DNA of 64,000 bases. Source: DASVEE01 sp036380735. Lineage in GTDB: Bacteria > Acidobacteriota > Thermoanaerobaculia > Gp7-AA8. Each line of letters opens with the position of its first letter. Positions within the stretch are counted from its first letter, which is position 1. Positions 42,511 through 50,327 of this stretch are shown here, piece by piece. The position numbers and the translations under genes are program-made. The notes below the pieces were generated by a model that ran no database searches, was not told the DNA's origin, and saw only the letters and a list, made by a program, of their open reading frames with translations. The stretch is taken from assembly GCA_036380735.1 (NCBI GenBank), contig DASVEE010000055.1:124001-188000 (forward strand), read 5' to 3'.

Positions 42511-44013
42511 GTGAAGCAACGCGTCGTCTGGTCCGTCGTCCTCTCCATCGCCGCGATCAAACTGGCCCTCCAGTTCTGGGCCAGCGGCAGCTACGGCTAC
42601 TTCCGCGATGAGCTCTACTTCATCGCCTGCGGCCGCCACCTCGACTGGGGCTACGTCGACCATTCGCCGCTCGTCGCGCTCTACGCGCGCCTGGGCGAGA
42701 ACATCGGTGAGCTGTTCGGCCCCTCGCTGCGCGGCTTCCGCCTGATCGCCACGCTCGCCGGCACGCTGCGCATCATCCTCACCGGCGTCATCGCCGCCCG
42801 CCTCGGCGGCGGCCGGATCGCGCAGGGACTGGCCTGTCTCACCGTGCTCCTCGCGCCGATCTATCTCGGCATCGACTCCGTCCTGTCGATGAACGTCTTC
42901 GAGCACCTCTACTGGCTCGGCTGCCTGCTCGTGGTCATCGAGATCGCGAACGGCGGCTCGGAGAAGCTGTGGCTCGTCTTCGGCGCCCTCGCGGGGCTCG
43001 GGCTGCAGAACAAGCATTCGATGCTGTTCCTGGGTGTGGCCATCGTCGTCGCGTTGCTTCTCACGCCGATGCGCCGGTCGCTGGCGAAGCCGTGGATCTG
43101 GATGGGGGGTGGCGTTGCGCTGCTGATCTTCCTGCCCAACCTTCTCTGGCAGTACGCGCACGACTTCCCCACGCTGGAGCTGCTGCGCAACGTGAAGGAG
43201 AGCGGCAAGAACGTCGTCCTCGGTCCCTTCGCGTTCGTGAAGCAGCAGGTGATGATGCTGAATCCGTTCAACGCGCCGCTGTGGATCACAGGGCTGGTGG
43301 CGCTGTTTTTCTCGAAGCAGCATCGCTTCCTCGCGTGGACTTACATCGCGGTGCTGACGATCTTCATCGCGCTGGAAGGGAAGGACTATTACGTCGCGCC
43401 GATCTACCCGGTCCTGATCGCGGCGGGCGCGGTGGCACTCGAGAGGCGCCGCGTACTCGTGGGCATCGCGGCGGTGCTGGTCGTGATCGGCGCCAGCCTC
43501 TCGACGCCGCTCGCGCTGCCGCTGCTCTCGCCGGAGCAGTACCTCGCGCACCAGCGGAGGCTCGGCGTCGAGCCGTCGCGCACGGAGGTCTCCCACACCT
43601 CGGAAATGCCGCAGATCTTCTCCGATCAATTCGGCTGGCCGGAGATGGTGGCGAAGGTCGCGCGCTACTACCACTCACTGCCCCCGGATGTGCGCGCGAA
43701 GACCGGCATCTACGCGAGCAACTACGGCCAGGCGGGAGCGATCGACTTCTACGGCCGCCAGTACGGCCTGCCGCCGGCGATCTGCCCCCATCAGCATTAC
43801 TACGAGTGGGGCACGCACGGCTTCACCGGCGAATCGCTGATCGTGATCTCGCGCGACCTGGGCGGCAGGGAAGTGATGTTCGAAACCGTGAAGGTCTTCG
43901 ACCGCCGCCAGCACCCCTACGCCATGCCGGAAGAGAACGGCCCGCTGTACCACGTCACCCGGATGAAGGTGCCGCTGCAAAGCGTGTGGCCGGAACTGCG
44001 GAGATGGCGGTAG
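42511..44013 (+). CDS. Glycosyltransferase family 39-like membrane protein
   Basis: The 500-residue protein (GTG 42511, 6 bp after the previous stop) has some ten transmembrane segments and the ArnT/PMT-type first loop YGYFRDELYFIACGRHLDWG followed by YVDHSPLV, with the conserved acidic pair. EGKDYYVAPIYPVLIAAG is typical of the second half. It would transfer a sugar from a polyprenyl-phosphate donor to lipid or protein in the periplasm. The family A element begins directly at its TAG stop. Confidence 0.87.
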   Translation: MKQRVVWSVVLSIAAIKLALQFWASGSYGYFRDELYFIACGRHLDWGYVDHSPLVALYARLGENIGELFGPSLRGFRLIATLAGTLRIILTGVIAARLGGGRIAQGLACLTVLLAPIYLGIDSVLSMNVFEHLYWLGCLLVVIEIANGGSEKLWLVFGALAGLGLQNKHSMLFLGVAIVVALLLTPMRRSLAKPWIWMGGGVALLIFLPNLLWQYAHDFPTLELLRNVKESGKNVVLGPFAFVKQQVMMLNPFNAPLWITGLVALFFSKQHRFLAWTYIAVLTIFIALEGKDYYVAPIYPVLIAAGAVALERRRVLVGIAAVLVVIGASLSTPLALPLLSPEQYLAHQRRLGVEPSRTEVSHTSEMPQIFSDQFGWPEMVAKVARYYHSLPPDVRAKTGIYASNYGQAGAIDFYGRQYGLPPAICPHQHYYEWGTHGFTGESLIVISRDLGGREVMFETVKVFDRRQHPYAMPEENGPLYHVTRMKVPLQSVWPELRRWR

Positions 44014-44208
44014 GGGAACGATGGGACCTATAGGACGAATAGGACCTATAGGACAGATAGGACAACCGCGTCGCTGGGTGCGCAGCGCTCTGCGTGGGCG
44101 CATGCGGGCGAGACGCCCGCAGCGTGTACCGGTGCAGCCTCCTGGTTGCGCAACTGTTGCCTACCGCGCCATCACTCCGCCGATGGTCCCATTCGTCCTA
44201 TCGTTCCC
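44014..44208. repeat. Family A inverted element with long core
   Basis: GGGAACGATGGGACCTATAG starts the base after the GT39 stop. The right end CCTATCGTTCCCC touches the minus-strand rhomboid stop (44210). Thus one element abuts the stop codons of two convergent genes. The 110-nt core contains a TGCGGGCG/CGCCCGCA hairpin. Confidence 0.92.
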
Positions 44209-44209
44209 C

Positions 44210-44923
44210 TCAGCGCCGCTGGTTGTACCACCAGGGGTACTCCGGTTCCGGGCGCGCAGGTTTGCGCATGCCGCCCAGCACCGCGATCAGCGCCATTCCG
44301 GCGACGAAGCCGCCGATGTGGGCCCAGTAGGCTACGCCGCCGGCGTCTTGCGCGTCGCGCACTCCCAGGGAGCCGACGCCGCTGAAGAGCTGCAGGACGA
44401 ACCAGAAGCCGAGCACGAAGATCGCCGGGATGTGGCGGACGGTGATGAAGAAGAAGATCGGGATGAGGGTCATGACTTGCGTGCGGGGGAAGAGAATCAG
44501 GTACGCGCCGAGGACTCCGGCGATGGCACCTGAGGCTCCGATGGTGGGGATGTTGGACGCCGGGTTGAAGAACGCGTGCGCCAGGGTCGCGATGATGCCG
44601 CACAGCAGATAGAAGAGCAGGTAGCGGAAGCGGCCGAGCCGGTCCTCGATGTTGTCGCCGAACACCCACAGGTAGAGCATGTTGCTGCCGATGTGCATCA
44701 GACCGCCGTGCAGGAACATCGACACGAACATCGAGTACAGATCGGGGATCACGTAGCCGGGGATGAAGTAGCGCGCGGGGATGAAGGCGATGTCGAAGAT
44801 GCGCCGCTCGAGCAACGGCCCCTGCATCACTTCCCAGATGAACGCGGCGATGTTGATCGCGACGAGCGTGTACGTCACGACCGGCACGGAGCGGCGGGGG
44901 TTCTCGTCACGAAGAGGCAGCAT
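44210..44923 (-). CDS. Rhomboid-family intramembrane serine protease
   Basis: The start at ATG 44923 (MLPLRDENPRRSVPVV) is preferred; an upstream ATG at 44965 would overlap the GalT-like gene by 59 bp instead of 17. The six-helix protein carries the catalytic serine in GASGAIAGVLGAY and histidine in YWAHIGGFVAG, with SMFLHGGLMHIGSNMLYLWV as the HxxxN oxyanion helix. It cleaves transmembrane substrates, which are unknown here. The operon order is CDP-alcohol transferase, GalT-like, rhomboid. Confidence 0.93.
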   Translation of the reverse strand: MLPLRDENPRRSVPVVTYTLVAINIAAFIWEVMQGPLLERRIFDIAFIPARYFIPGYVIPDLYSMFVSMFLHGGLMHIGSNMLYLWVFGDNIEDRLGRFRYLLFYLLCGIIATLAHAFFNPASNIPTIGASGAIAGVLGAYLILFPRTQVMTLIPIFFFITVRHIPAIFVLGFWFVLQLFSGVGSLGVRDAQDAGGVAYWAHIGGFVAGMALIAVLGGMRKPARPEPEYPWWYNQRR

Positions 44924-45746
44924 CCTGAAGGCGCCGCGCGGCGGCGGCGGGATCGATGATCTCAATAAACGTGCCGGTCCCCAGCTCGAAACCCGCCACT
45001 GTCGTCAGCCGCGGAAACAGCTCCACGTAAAAGTGCGCGGTCGGCGTGCGAGGGAAACTGACGAACGACCAGTTGTGCGCGTCGGCGATCGTCCGCGTGG
45101 CGCGCGTCGCGAGTTGCAGCAGCGCCGCGAGATCGGCCAGTTGCGCCTCCTGGAACACCGCGAAATCGGCCACGTGCTGCTTCGGCACGAGCCACTGCTG
45201 GTACGCGATGAACGAGGCGTGCGGCGCGAGCCAGCGGAAGTGCTCCGTCTCGTGAATGATGTGCTCCAGCGGCGCGCACAACGGACACGTCGCGGCGCGT
45301 GCGAATGCCTCCGATTCCCGCGCGATGCGCGACGGCACGAACGGCAGCGGCATGAGCTGCGAGTGAATGTGCGGGATCGTCGCTCCCGCGCGCGCGCCGT
45401 GGTTCTTGAACAGGGACGTGTACGCGGCATCGCGATGCGCGGCGTAGCGGTCGCGATAGAGACGGACGACATCGACGGCGTTCGTGAGGCGATCGAACGT
45501 GTCGTCGTGCACGTGCGACTCGACGATCACCTCGTGGCCGGTGACCGCGGGGTACTTGTTCCGGAAGACGCGCGCGGTCCATGGTCCCGGCGCAAGCTCG
45601 CCGAGACGCGTGAGCTCGGGCGGCGTCTGCTGCTCGTTGCCGGGGCAGAAGGGACAGCCGGAGCTGTCGTCGACGGACGGGCGTCCCGCACGGCCGGGGG
45701 CGAAGACGATCGGCTCGCCGGTGATCGCGTTCCGCCGCACCGCCAC
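44907..45746 (-). CDS. Galactose-1-phosphate uridylyltransferase-like (HIT superfamily)
   Basis: The GTG start shares one base with the previous stop (TAGTG). The 279-residue product has CPFCPGNEQQTPPEL (zinc cysteines), FRNKYPAVTGHEVIVESHVH, the nucleotidyl-transfer site TIPHIHSQLMPLP and a second CPLC. The active motif reads HIH where GalT has HPH, and the protein is shorter than GalT (about 340). A GalT/ADP-glucose-phosphorylase-like sugar-phosphate nucleotidyltransferase is therefore safer than GalT itself. No other galactose gene is near. Confidence 0.8.
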   Translation of the reverse strand: MAVRRNAITGEPIVFAPGRAGRPSVDDSSGCPFCPGNEQQTPPELTRLGELAPGPWTARVFRNKYPAVTGHEVIVESHVHDDTFDRLTNAVDVVRLYRDRYAAHRDAAYTSLFKNHGARAGATIPHIHSQLMPLPFVPSRIARESEAFARAATCPLCAPLEHIIHETEHFRWLAPHASFIAYQQWLVPKQHVADFAVFQEAQLADLAALLQLATRATRTIADAHNWSFVSFPRTPTAHFYVELFPRLTTVAGFELGTGTFIEIIDPAAAARRLQDAASS

Positions 45747-46345
45747 TACGAGCGCTCCAGCCTCGACGCCAGCGCGAGACGTTGCACGATCCCGTAGATG
45801 CCGAACGCCAGCAGCAGGAACGCGAGCCACTCCGCGATGGTGAAGCCGAACGGCGAGATCATCTCCCAGCCGTTCGTCATCAGGATGTGCGCGACGGTGG
45901 GGAAGAAGACCAGCGCGATCACGAACTCGCCGCGGCCGACCGAATCGTAGTTGCGCACGCGCCACGTCGCTTCGATCTGCGTGCCGATGTAGCCGTTCAG
46001 CATGACCACGATGAGGCAGATCACGACGATCTCCAGGCGGATGCGATTGCCGAGAAGGTAGCCGGCGGCGAGACAGGTGTCGCTGACGCGGTCCGCGAAG
46101 TGGTCGAGGAAGTCGCCGTAGCGCGTCGTCTTGTGCTGCACGCGCGCCACGATGCCGTCGAATGCGTCGGCGAATCCACCCACCAGCACGAAGCCGATGG
46201 CGAGGATGAAGTGGCGCTGCCAGAGGAGCACGGCGCCGGTGAGGTTGAGCGCGAGCGCGATCAGTGAGATCGCGTTCGGCGAGAGCGGACACCTCCGCGC
46301 GAGCGGGCTGAACCAGCGGGCGAGACGTTCACGCCAGACATTCAT
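45746..46345 (-). CDS. CDP-alcohol phosphatidyltransferase
   Basis: The 199-residue membrane protein carries the full CDP-alcohol motif D-x2-DG-x2-AR-x8-G-x3-D-x3-D as DAFDGIVARVQHKTTRYGDF then LDHFAD. Six transmembrane helices can be drawn. It joins a CDP-activated lipid or sugar alcohol to an acceptor alcohol in phospholipid or ether-lipid synthesis; the exact acceptor is not known. It is the first gene of the operon, divergent from the riboswitch/GH18 unit, and a cardiolipin-synthase gene lies 7 kb away. Confidence 0.9.
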   Translation of the reverse strand: MNVWRERLARWFSPLARRCPLSPNAISLIALALNLTGAVLLWQRHFILAIGFVLVGGFADAFDGIVARVQHKTTRYGDFLDHFADRVSDTCLAAGYLLGNRIRLEIVVICLIVVMLNGYIGTQIEATWRVRNYDSVGRGEFVIALVFFPTVAHILMTNGWEMISPFGFTIAEWLAFLLLAFGIYGIVQRLALASRLERS

Positions 46346-46429
46346 GTTGCGGCGGCGTCATTGTAGTGGAATGGATTTGGTGACTCGTGTTATTTTGATC
46401 CGTAGCAGTACGAATAACCAATAGATTCG

Positions 46430-46522
46430 CGATCACGATAAAGGCAAACCTCGGGCGACCGGGGGACGCAAAGTCACAGATCTCATGGCAGTTCGTGAGA
46501 TGGCTGGGCCGCCGAAAGATCT
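46430..46522 (+). promoter_or_regulatory. Cyclic-di-GMP-I (GEMM) riboswitch
   Basis: The conserved GGCAAACC is followed by a TCGG-GCGA-CCGG hairpin with a GNRA tetraloop, then GGGACGCAAAG, the defining GEMM string. A second arm, ATCTCA...TGAGAT, and the closing GGGCCGCCGA follow. The G before GCAAACC (G20 equivalent) and the C of CCGA (C92 equivalent) fit c-di-GMP rather than cGAMP selectivity, by counting against Vc2. It lies 58 nt upstream of the GH18 gene. A short GTCCT-CGA-AGGAC hairpin follows, but no clear intrinsic terminator, so control may be at translation or anti-termination. Confidence 0.88.
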
Positions 46523-46579
46523 TCCTTCCGTAGTCCTCGAAGGACGTTCCCGGCAAACACGATCGCGCCGGAGCGTCCC

Positions 46580-47938
46580 ATGCGCACACGCGCACTCTTG
46601 CTGGCGTCGTTGTTGATGTTGGGCTTGTCCATGCCTTCCTACGCATGGCGCACCTCGATTTGGGTGGCGCCGTGGGACAAGAGCGCGCTGCCGTCGGTGC
46701 AGACCAACATCCGCCACGTCGACGAGTCGAACCCCGTCTGGTACACGCTCGACGCGAGCGGCGCCGTGACGAAAGTCTGGAACGCGGAGAACCCGGCGTG
46801 GCGCGCCGCGATGGCCGGCACGGAGCTGATCCCGACGATCCAGAACTACGTCAACGGCTCGTGGAACGGACCGCTCGTGGCGACGCTGCTCGCCACCGCC
46901 GACTCGCGCGAGCGCCACGCGGAAGAGATCACGCGCCTCGTCGTCTCCAGCGCGTTCGACGGGATCGACATCGATTACGAGAGCGTCCCCGCCGCGTCGC
47001 GCGCCGACTTCTCCGCCTTCGTTCGCGTGCTCGGCGACAAGCTGCATGCGTCGCGCAAGAAGCTGTCGATCACCGTGCACGCCAAGACCTCCGACAGCAC
47101 GACGCGCCGCGGTCCCGGCGCGCAGGACTGGGCCGCGATCGGCGCGGTCGCCGACAGCATGAAGGTCATGGTCTACAACTTTCACTGGAGCGGCAGCGAA
47201 GCCGGCGCCGTGACGCCACTCTCGTGGCTCGATCAGGTGGCCACGTACGCGCGCGAGGCGATCCCGCCGTCGAAGGTGATCATCGGTCTGCCGTTCTACG
47301 GCTTCGACTGGGTCGGCACGAAAGGCACGCACGTGACCTATACGTCGGCGATGGCGCTGGCGGCGAGCAAGGCCGCGAAGATCGAGCGCGATGCCGAGGG
47401 GGGCGAGGCGATGTTCCGCTACGCCGACCACACCGTGTACTTCCAGGATGCCTCCAGCTACGAAGGCAAGGTGTCGCTGCTGCGGGAGAAGCACGGCGAC
47501 ATCGGCGGTGTGGCTCACTGGTCGGCAGGGCAGGAAGACCCGGCCACCTGGCAGATCATCGCCGCGGGCGGGCGCGCACCTGACAGCGGCAACGGCGGCT
47601 CCTCCGGCGCCACGCCGGTCACCCCCGACTTCGCGGTCAGCGGTCCGGCGCTGCTGAAAGCGACGCAGGGGCGGGAGACCGCCGCGACGTTCGACCTCGT
47701 GGCCATCAACGGCTTCGACCGGACCGCCGCCGTGACGATGCTGCCGGTCCCCGGCATCACCCTGACGCCCGCCTCCGTCGCCGCCGGCCAGCCCGCCGCT
47801 CTGCGGTTCACCGTCGCCCGGAGCGTGGCACCCGGAACGTACGACCTGGTGCTGCGCTTCACGAGCGGCAGCCTGACGCGCGACCGGCGCGTGACGCTGC
47901 AGGTAGCGGGCAGCGTCGCGCGACGACGGTCGGTTTGA
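46580..47938 (+). CDS. Exported GH18 glycoside hydrolase
   Basis: The 452-residue precursor has a signal peptide (MRTRALLLASLLMLGLSMPSYA) and a GH18 barrel with the DxxDxDxE motif in AFDGIDIDYES, catalytic Glu134. VMVYNFHWSG and IIGLPFYGFDW are typical later strands. It resembles the YaaH/chitinase-like branch, which cleaves chitin or peptidoglycan. A Gly/Ser linker and an Ig-like C-terminal domain (about 350-445) follow. The upstream c-di-GMP riboswitch suggests expression tied to surface or biofilm life. The stop TGA is directly followed by a family A terminus. Confidence 0.9.
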   Translation: MRTRALLLASLLMLGLSMPSYAWRTSIWVAPWDKSALPSVQTNIRHVDESNPVWYTLDASGAVTKVWNAENPAWRAAMAGTELIPTIQNYVNGSWNGPLVATLLATADSRERHAEEITRLVVSSAFDGIDIDYESVPAASRADFSAFVRVLGDKLHASRKKLSITVHAKTSDSTTRRGPGAQDWAAIGAVADSMKVMVYNFHWSGSEAGAVTPLSWLDQVATYAREAIPPSKVIIGLPFYGFDWVGTKGTHVTYTSAMALAASKAAKIERDAEGGEAMFRYADHTVYFQDASSYEGKVSLLREKHGDIGGVAHWSAGQEDPATWQIIAAGGRAPDSGNGGSSGATPVTPDFAVSGPALLKATQGRETAATFDLVAINGFDRTAAVTMLPVPGITLTPASVAAGQPAALRFTVARSVAPGTYDLVLRFTSGSLTRDRRVTLQVAGSVARRRSV

Positions 47939-48053
47939 GGGGAACGACAGGACGAATAGGACCTAGAGGACGGATAGGACTGCATGTTGCGGGATAGCTT
48001 TCGGCGAAGCCATTCGTCCTATTCGTCCCATCTGTCCTATCCGTCCCATCGGA
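47939..48053. repeat. Family A inverted element
   Basis: GGGGAACGACAGGACGAATAG begins at the GH18 TGA stop. The right arm CATTCGTCCTATTCGTCCCAT and on ends 2 nt before the minus-strand stop of the L,D-transpeptidase (TAG at 48055). Confidence 0.92.
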
Positions 48054-48054
48054 C

Positions 48055-48969
48055 CTAGTAGATGATCACCTCATCCCCGACGCTGGCCATCTGGTAGAGC
48101 TGTTCGATGTCCTGATCGCCGAGCCTCACGCAGCCGTGGCTGACGGACTGACCCAGTTTGCTGGTCTCCTGCGTGCCGTGGAGAGCGTAGCCGTCGCCGA
48201 GGTTGAGGCGGTAGCGGCCGAGGACCTTGTCGAACTTGCGTTGCGGCGTGCCTACCGGCGGGATCACCACGGAGCCGCCGGCGTAAATCATCTCGCCGTG
48301 GGGCAGCTCGCGGTCGTAGCTGCCATAGTCGGCCACCACGGTGTTCCCTTTGACGCGGAGCACGGGGCCGCTCGAGTCGAACCACCCCCACACGCCGGAG
48401 CTCTTGCTCACGGGCTGGCCGCTGGAGAGGGAGATCTGGTTCTTGTAGTTGAGACGGACGACGCGCATGCCGTGCTTGCGCGCCTGTTCCACGTAGTGCC
48501 AGTCGGGCGGCACCCACATCGGGTTCTGTTCCTTCGACTTCACGCGGAACTTGCCGGTCGGCGTCTCGAAGACGAGCGTCCTGCCGTCGACGGCGAGGCG
48601 ATGTCCCTTGCCCGTCGAGCAGACCGCCTCGTACACCTGCTGCCCGCCGCGGCGGACGTAGACCTTGTTCTCCGCGGTCGAGACCAGGATCACCTGGTGG
48701 CTGTCCGGCGGATCGCTGACGTTGCGCTGCGCGTGCTCGACCTTCTGCTGCAGCTTCTGCAGCTCCGCCTCCCGCTGCTCCGCCTCGGTCCGCAGTTTTT
48801 CCGTCTTGCCGCCGGTGCGCTCGGCGATCATTTTGTCGACGATGGCGACGCGCTCGAGGCGTTGGTCGTCACGGATGTTGATGATTTCACCGGCGACCGC
48901 GACTGACGCCAGTCCGAGTGCGAGCACCAGCAGTGCCCATGAGCCTAAGAATCCAATCCAGCGTCGCAT
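48055..48969 (-). CDS. L,D-transpeptidase (YkuD domain), active form
   Basis: The 304-residue protein has an N-terminal membrane segment or signal (WALLVLALGLASVAVAGEI) and a coiled coil of about residues 45-85. The YkuD domain carries HGTQETSKLGQSVSHGCVRL, catalytic His278 and Cys280. It should form 3-3 peptidoglycan cross-links or attach proteins to the wall. The start follows AAAGGGACC. It is 12 bp downstream of a gene for a YkuD-like protein without the cysteine, suggesting they work together. Confidence 0.93.
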   Translation of the reverse strand: MRRWIGFLGSWALLVLALGLASVAVAGEIINIRDDQRLERVAIVDKMIAERTGGKTEKLRTEAEQREAELQKLQQKVEHAQRNVSDPPDSHQVILVSTAENKVYVRRGGQQVYEAVCSTGKGHRLAVDGRTLVFETPTGKFRVKSKEQNPMWVPPDWHYVEQARKHGMRVVRLNYKNQISLSSGQPVSKSSGVWGWFDSSGPVLRVKGNTVVADYGSYDRELPHGEMIYAGGSVVIPPVGTPQRKFDKVLGRYRLNLGDGYALHGTQETSKLGQSVSHGCVRLGDQDIEQLYQMASVGDEVIIY

Positions 48970-48981
48970 GTGAGGGTCCCT

Positions 48982-49704
48982 TTAGAAGATGTAAACGCGT
49001 GTTTTGTCGGAAATACGCCCCCAGATGGCGGCCAGGTCGGCCTCCGGCACCATGAAGGAGCCGGGTTTTGGGCCGTCCAGCGGCGAATCCTCCGCCGGGG
49101 GTGAGTGGATGAGATAGCCGTTGGGGAGGAAGAGTACGTAGCGCCCGAGACCGTTCGCGATCGTCGGTGGCGACGGAGGCGGAGGCTGGTTGTGCATCGC
49201 GTACGCCCACGGCTCCACCCGCCAGGCGTGGCCGGACTCCTTCGCCTCGACGTGGAATCCTCCCTTGACCGGCACGAAAGTCCACGTCTTCCCCTCTGCC
49301 TGCAGCGTCCGCGGCGCGCCGATCTGCAGGTCGGCTTCGCGGACCACGTTGCGCCCGAAGCGGAACTGGAACTTCCGGTTCTGGGTGTCGATGGAGATGT
49401 AGAACTCTTCCCCCTCCAGGCTCTGGATGTACGCCATCCGGCTTTCCAGCTCCTGCTCGAGCTGTTCGCGGGAGACGTCCATCGAGGCGAGCTCTTCCCG
49501 GATCCGGTTCATCTCCTGAGGAGAGGCGGGGGAGGGCTCGAAGAGGCGGGCCGTCTGCTGATCGACCTGGGAACGGTGATAGCGAGCCCAGGCGAACGTG
49601 CCCAGGGCGAGGATGAGCAAAGTGAGGTTGAGCCAGAGCGGCGGTCGTGGGAACGAACGGCGGTCTGGCGACTCAGAGCGGGCGTGAGCGCGGCGATCGG
49701 GCAT
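48982..49704 (-). CDS. YkuD-like protein lacking the catalytic cysteine
   Basis: The 240-residue protein has a membrane anchor (LNLTLLILALGTFAWARY) after a charged N terminus, a helical region, and a beta-rich C-terminal domain. GYLIHSPPAEDSPLDGPKPG followed by SFMVPEADLAAIWGRISDKTR aligns with the end of a YkuD domain. The SHGCVR nucleophile motif is missing, and the protein contains no cysteine at all. It is probably a non-catalytic partner or substrate-binding pseudoenzyme of the adjacent active enzyme. The family call rests on the C-terminal pattern and neighbour. Confidence 0.65.
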   Translation of the reverse strand: MPDRRAHARSESPDRRSFPRPPLWLNLTLLILALGTFAWARYHRSQVDQQTARLFEPSPASPQEMNRIREELASMDVSREQLEQELESRMAYIQSLEGEEFYISIDTQNRKFQFRFGRNVVREADLQIGAPRTLQAEGKTWTFVPVKGGFHVEAKESGHAWRVEPWAYAMHNQPPPPSPPTIANGLGRYVLFLPNGYLIHSPPAEDSPLDGPKPGSFMVPEADLAAIWGRISDKTRVYIF

Positions 49705-49898
49705 TTCTCTGACAGTTGTATGGCGAGGGGCATGCCAGATTCAGCGGGTGAGACATTGGTTTTCGAGTTGCAACCGAAGGTCTTGGGCGCGGAACGAAAT
49801 AAGCGTATGGTTATACAGGTATGAGTAAGCAGCGCGCGCGAACGGCTGGAATTTGGCGGACGCGGCCGTGCTTCAAGTCACTTCGTTAGGAGAATTCA

Positions 49899-50228
49899 AT
49901 GGCAGAGACGAAAGCAGTGCAGCAGGTTACGGATGCGGATTTCGACCAGGTTCTGAACGGCGGCAAGCCGGTCTTCGTCGATTTCTGGGCGCCGTGGTGC
50001 GGACCCTGCCGGCTCATTGGCCCTGTGGTCGAAGAGCTCGCGCCGTCGTACGAAGGGAAGGCGGTCATCGCCAAGATCAACGTCGACGATAACCCGAACG
50101 TGGCGCAGCGCTTCGGGGTGACGTCCATCCCGACGCTCATGATGTTCAAGGACGGAAAGCTCGTCGACCGCATGGTCGGTGCGGCGCCCAAGAACGCGCT
50201 GCAGAATTTCATCGACCGGAATCTCTAA
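49899..50228 (+). CDS. trxA: Thioredoxin
   Basis: The 109-residue protein has the canonical FWAPWCGPCRLIGPV active site, the cis-proline loop GVTSIPTLMMFKDG, and the normal length and fold. It reduces protein disulfides in the cytoplasm. TAGGAG lies 9 bases upstream of the ATG. It is followed by a GAAACGGC hairpin and a family C element. No promoter is convincing, although the 5' region holds TTATAC-like sequences near 49811. Confidence 0.97.
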   Translation: MAETKAVQQVTDADFDQVLNGGKPVFVDFWAPWCGPCRLIGPVVEELAPSYEGKAVIAKINVDDNPNVAQRFGVTSIPTLMMFKDGKLVDRMVGAAPKNALQNFIDRNL

Positions 50229-50231
50229 GAG

Positions 50232-50251
50232 GAAACGGCAGGCGCCGTTTC
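50232..50251 (+). terminator. Hairpin after trxA
   Basis: GAAACGGC-AGGC-GCCGTTTC (8-bp stem) lies 3 nt after the stop region. It has no run of T, but it runs straight into the family C repeat. Confidence 0.5.
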
Positions 50252-50327
50252 GCGTTGTCCGTTGACCGTTTTCCGTTGTCCGTGTGGTGCAGTCCACGGA
50301 CAACGGACAACGGAAAACGGTCAACGT
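50251..50327. repeat. Family C hairpin
   Basis: CGCGTTGTCCGTTGACCGTT and further heptamers are mirrored by AACGGACAACGGAAAACGGT. It separates convergent trxA and M24 genes; its last base is the first base of the M24 stop. Confidence 0.9.
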
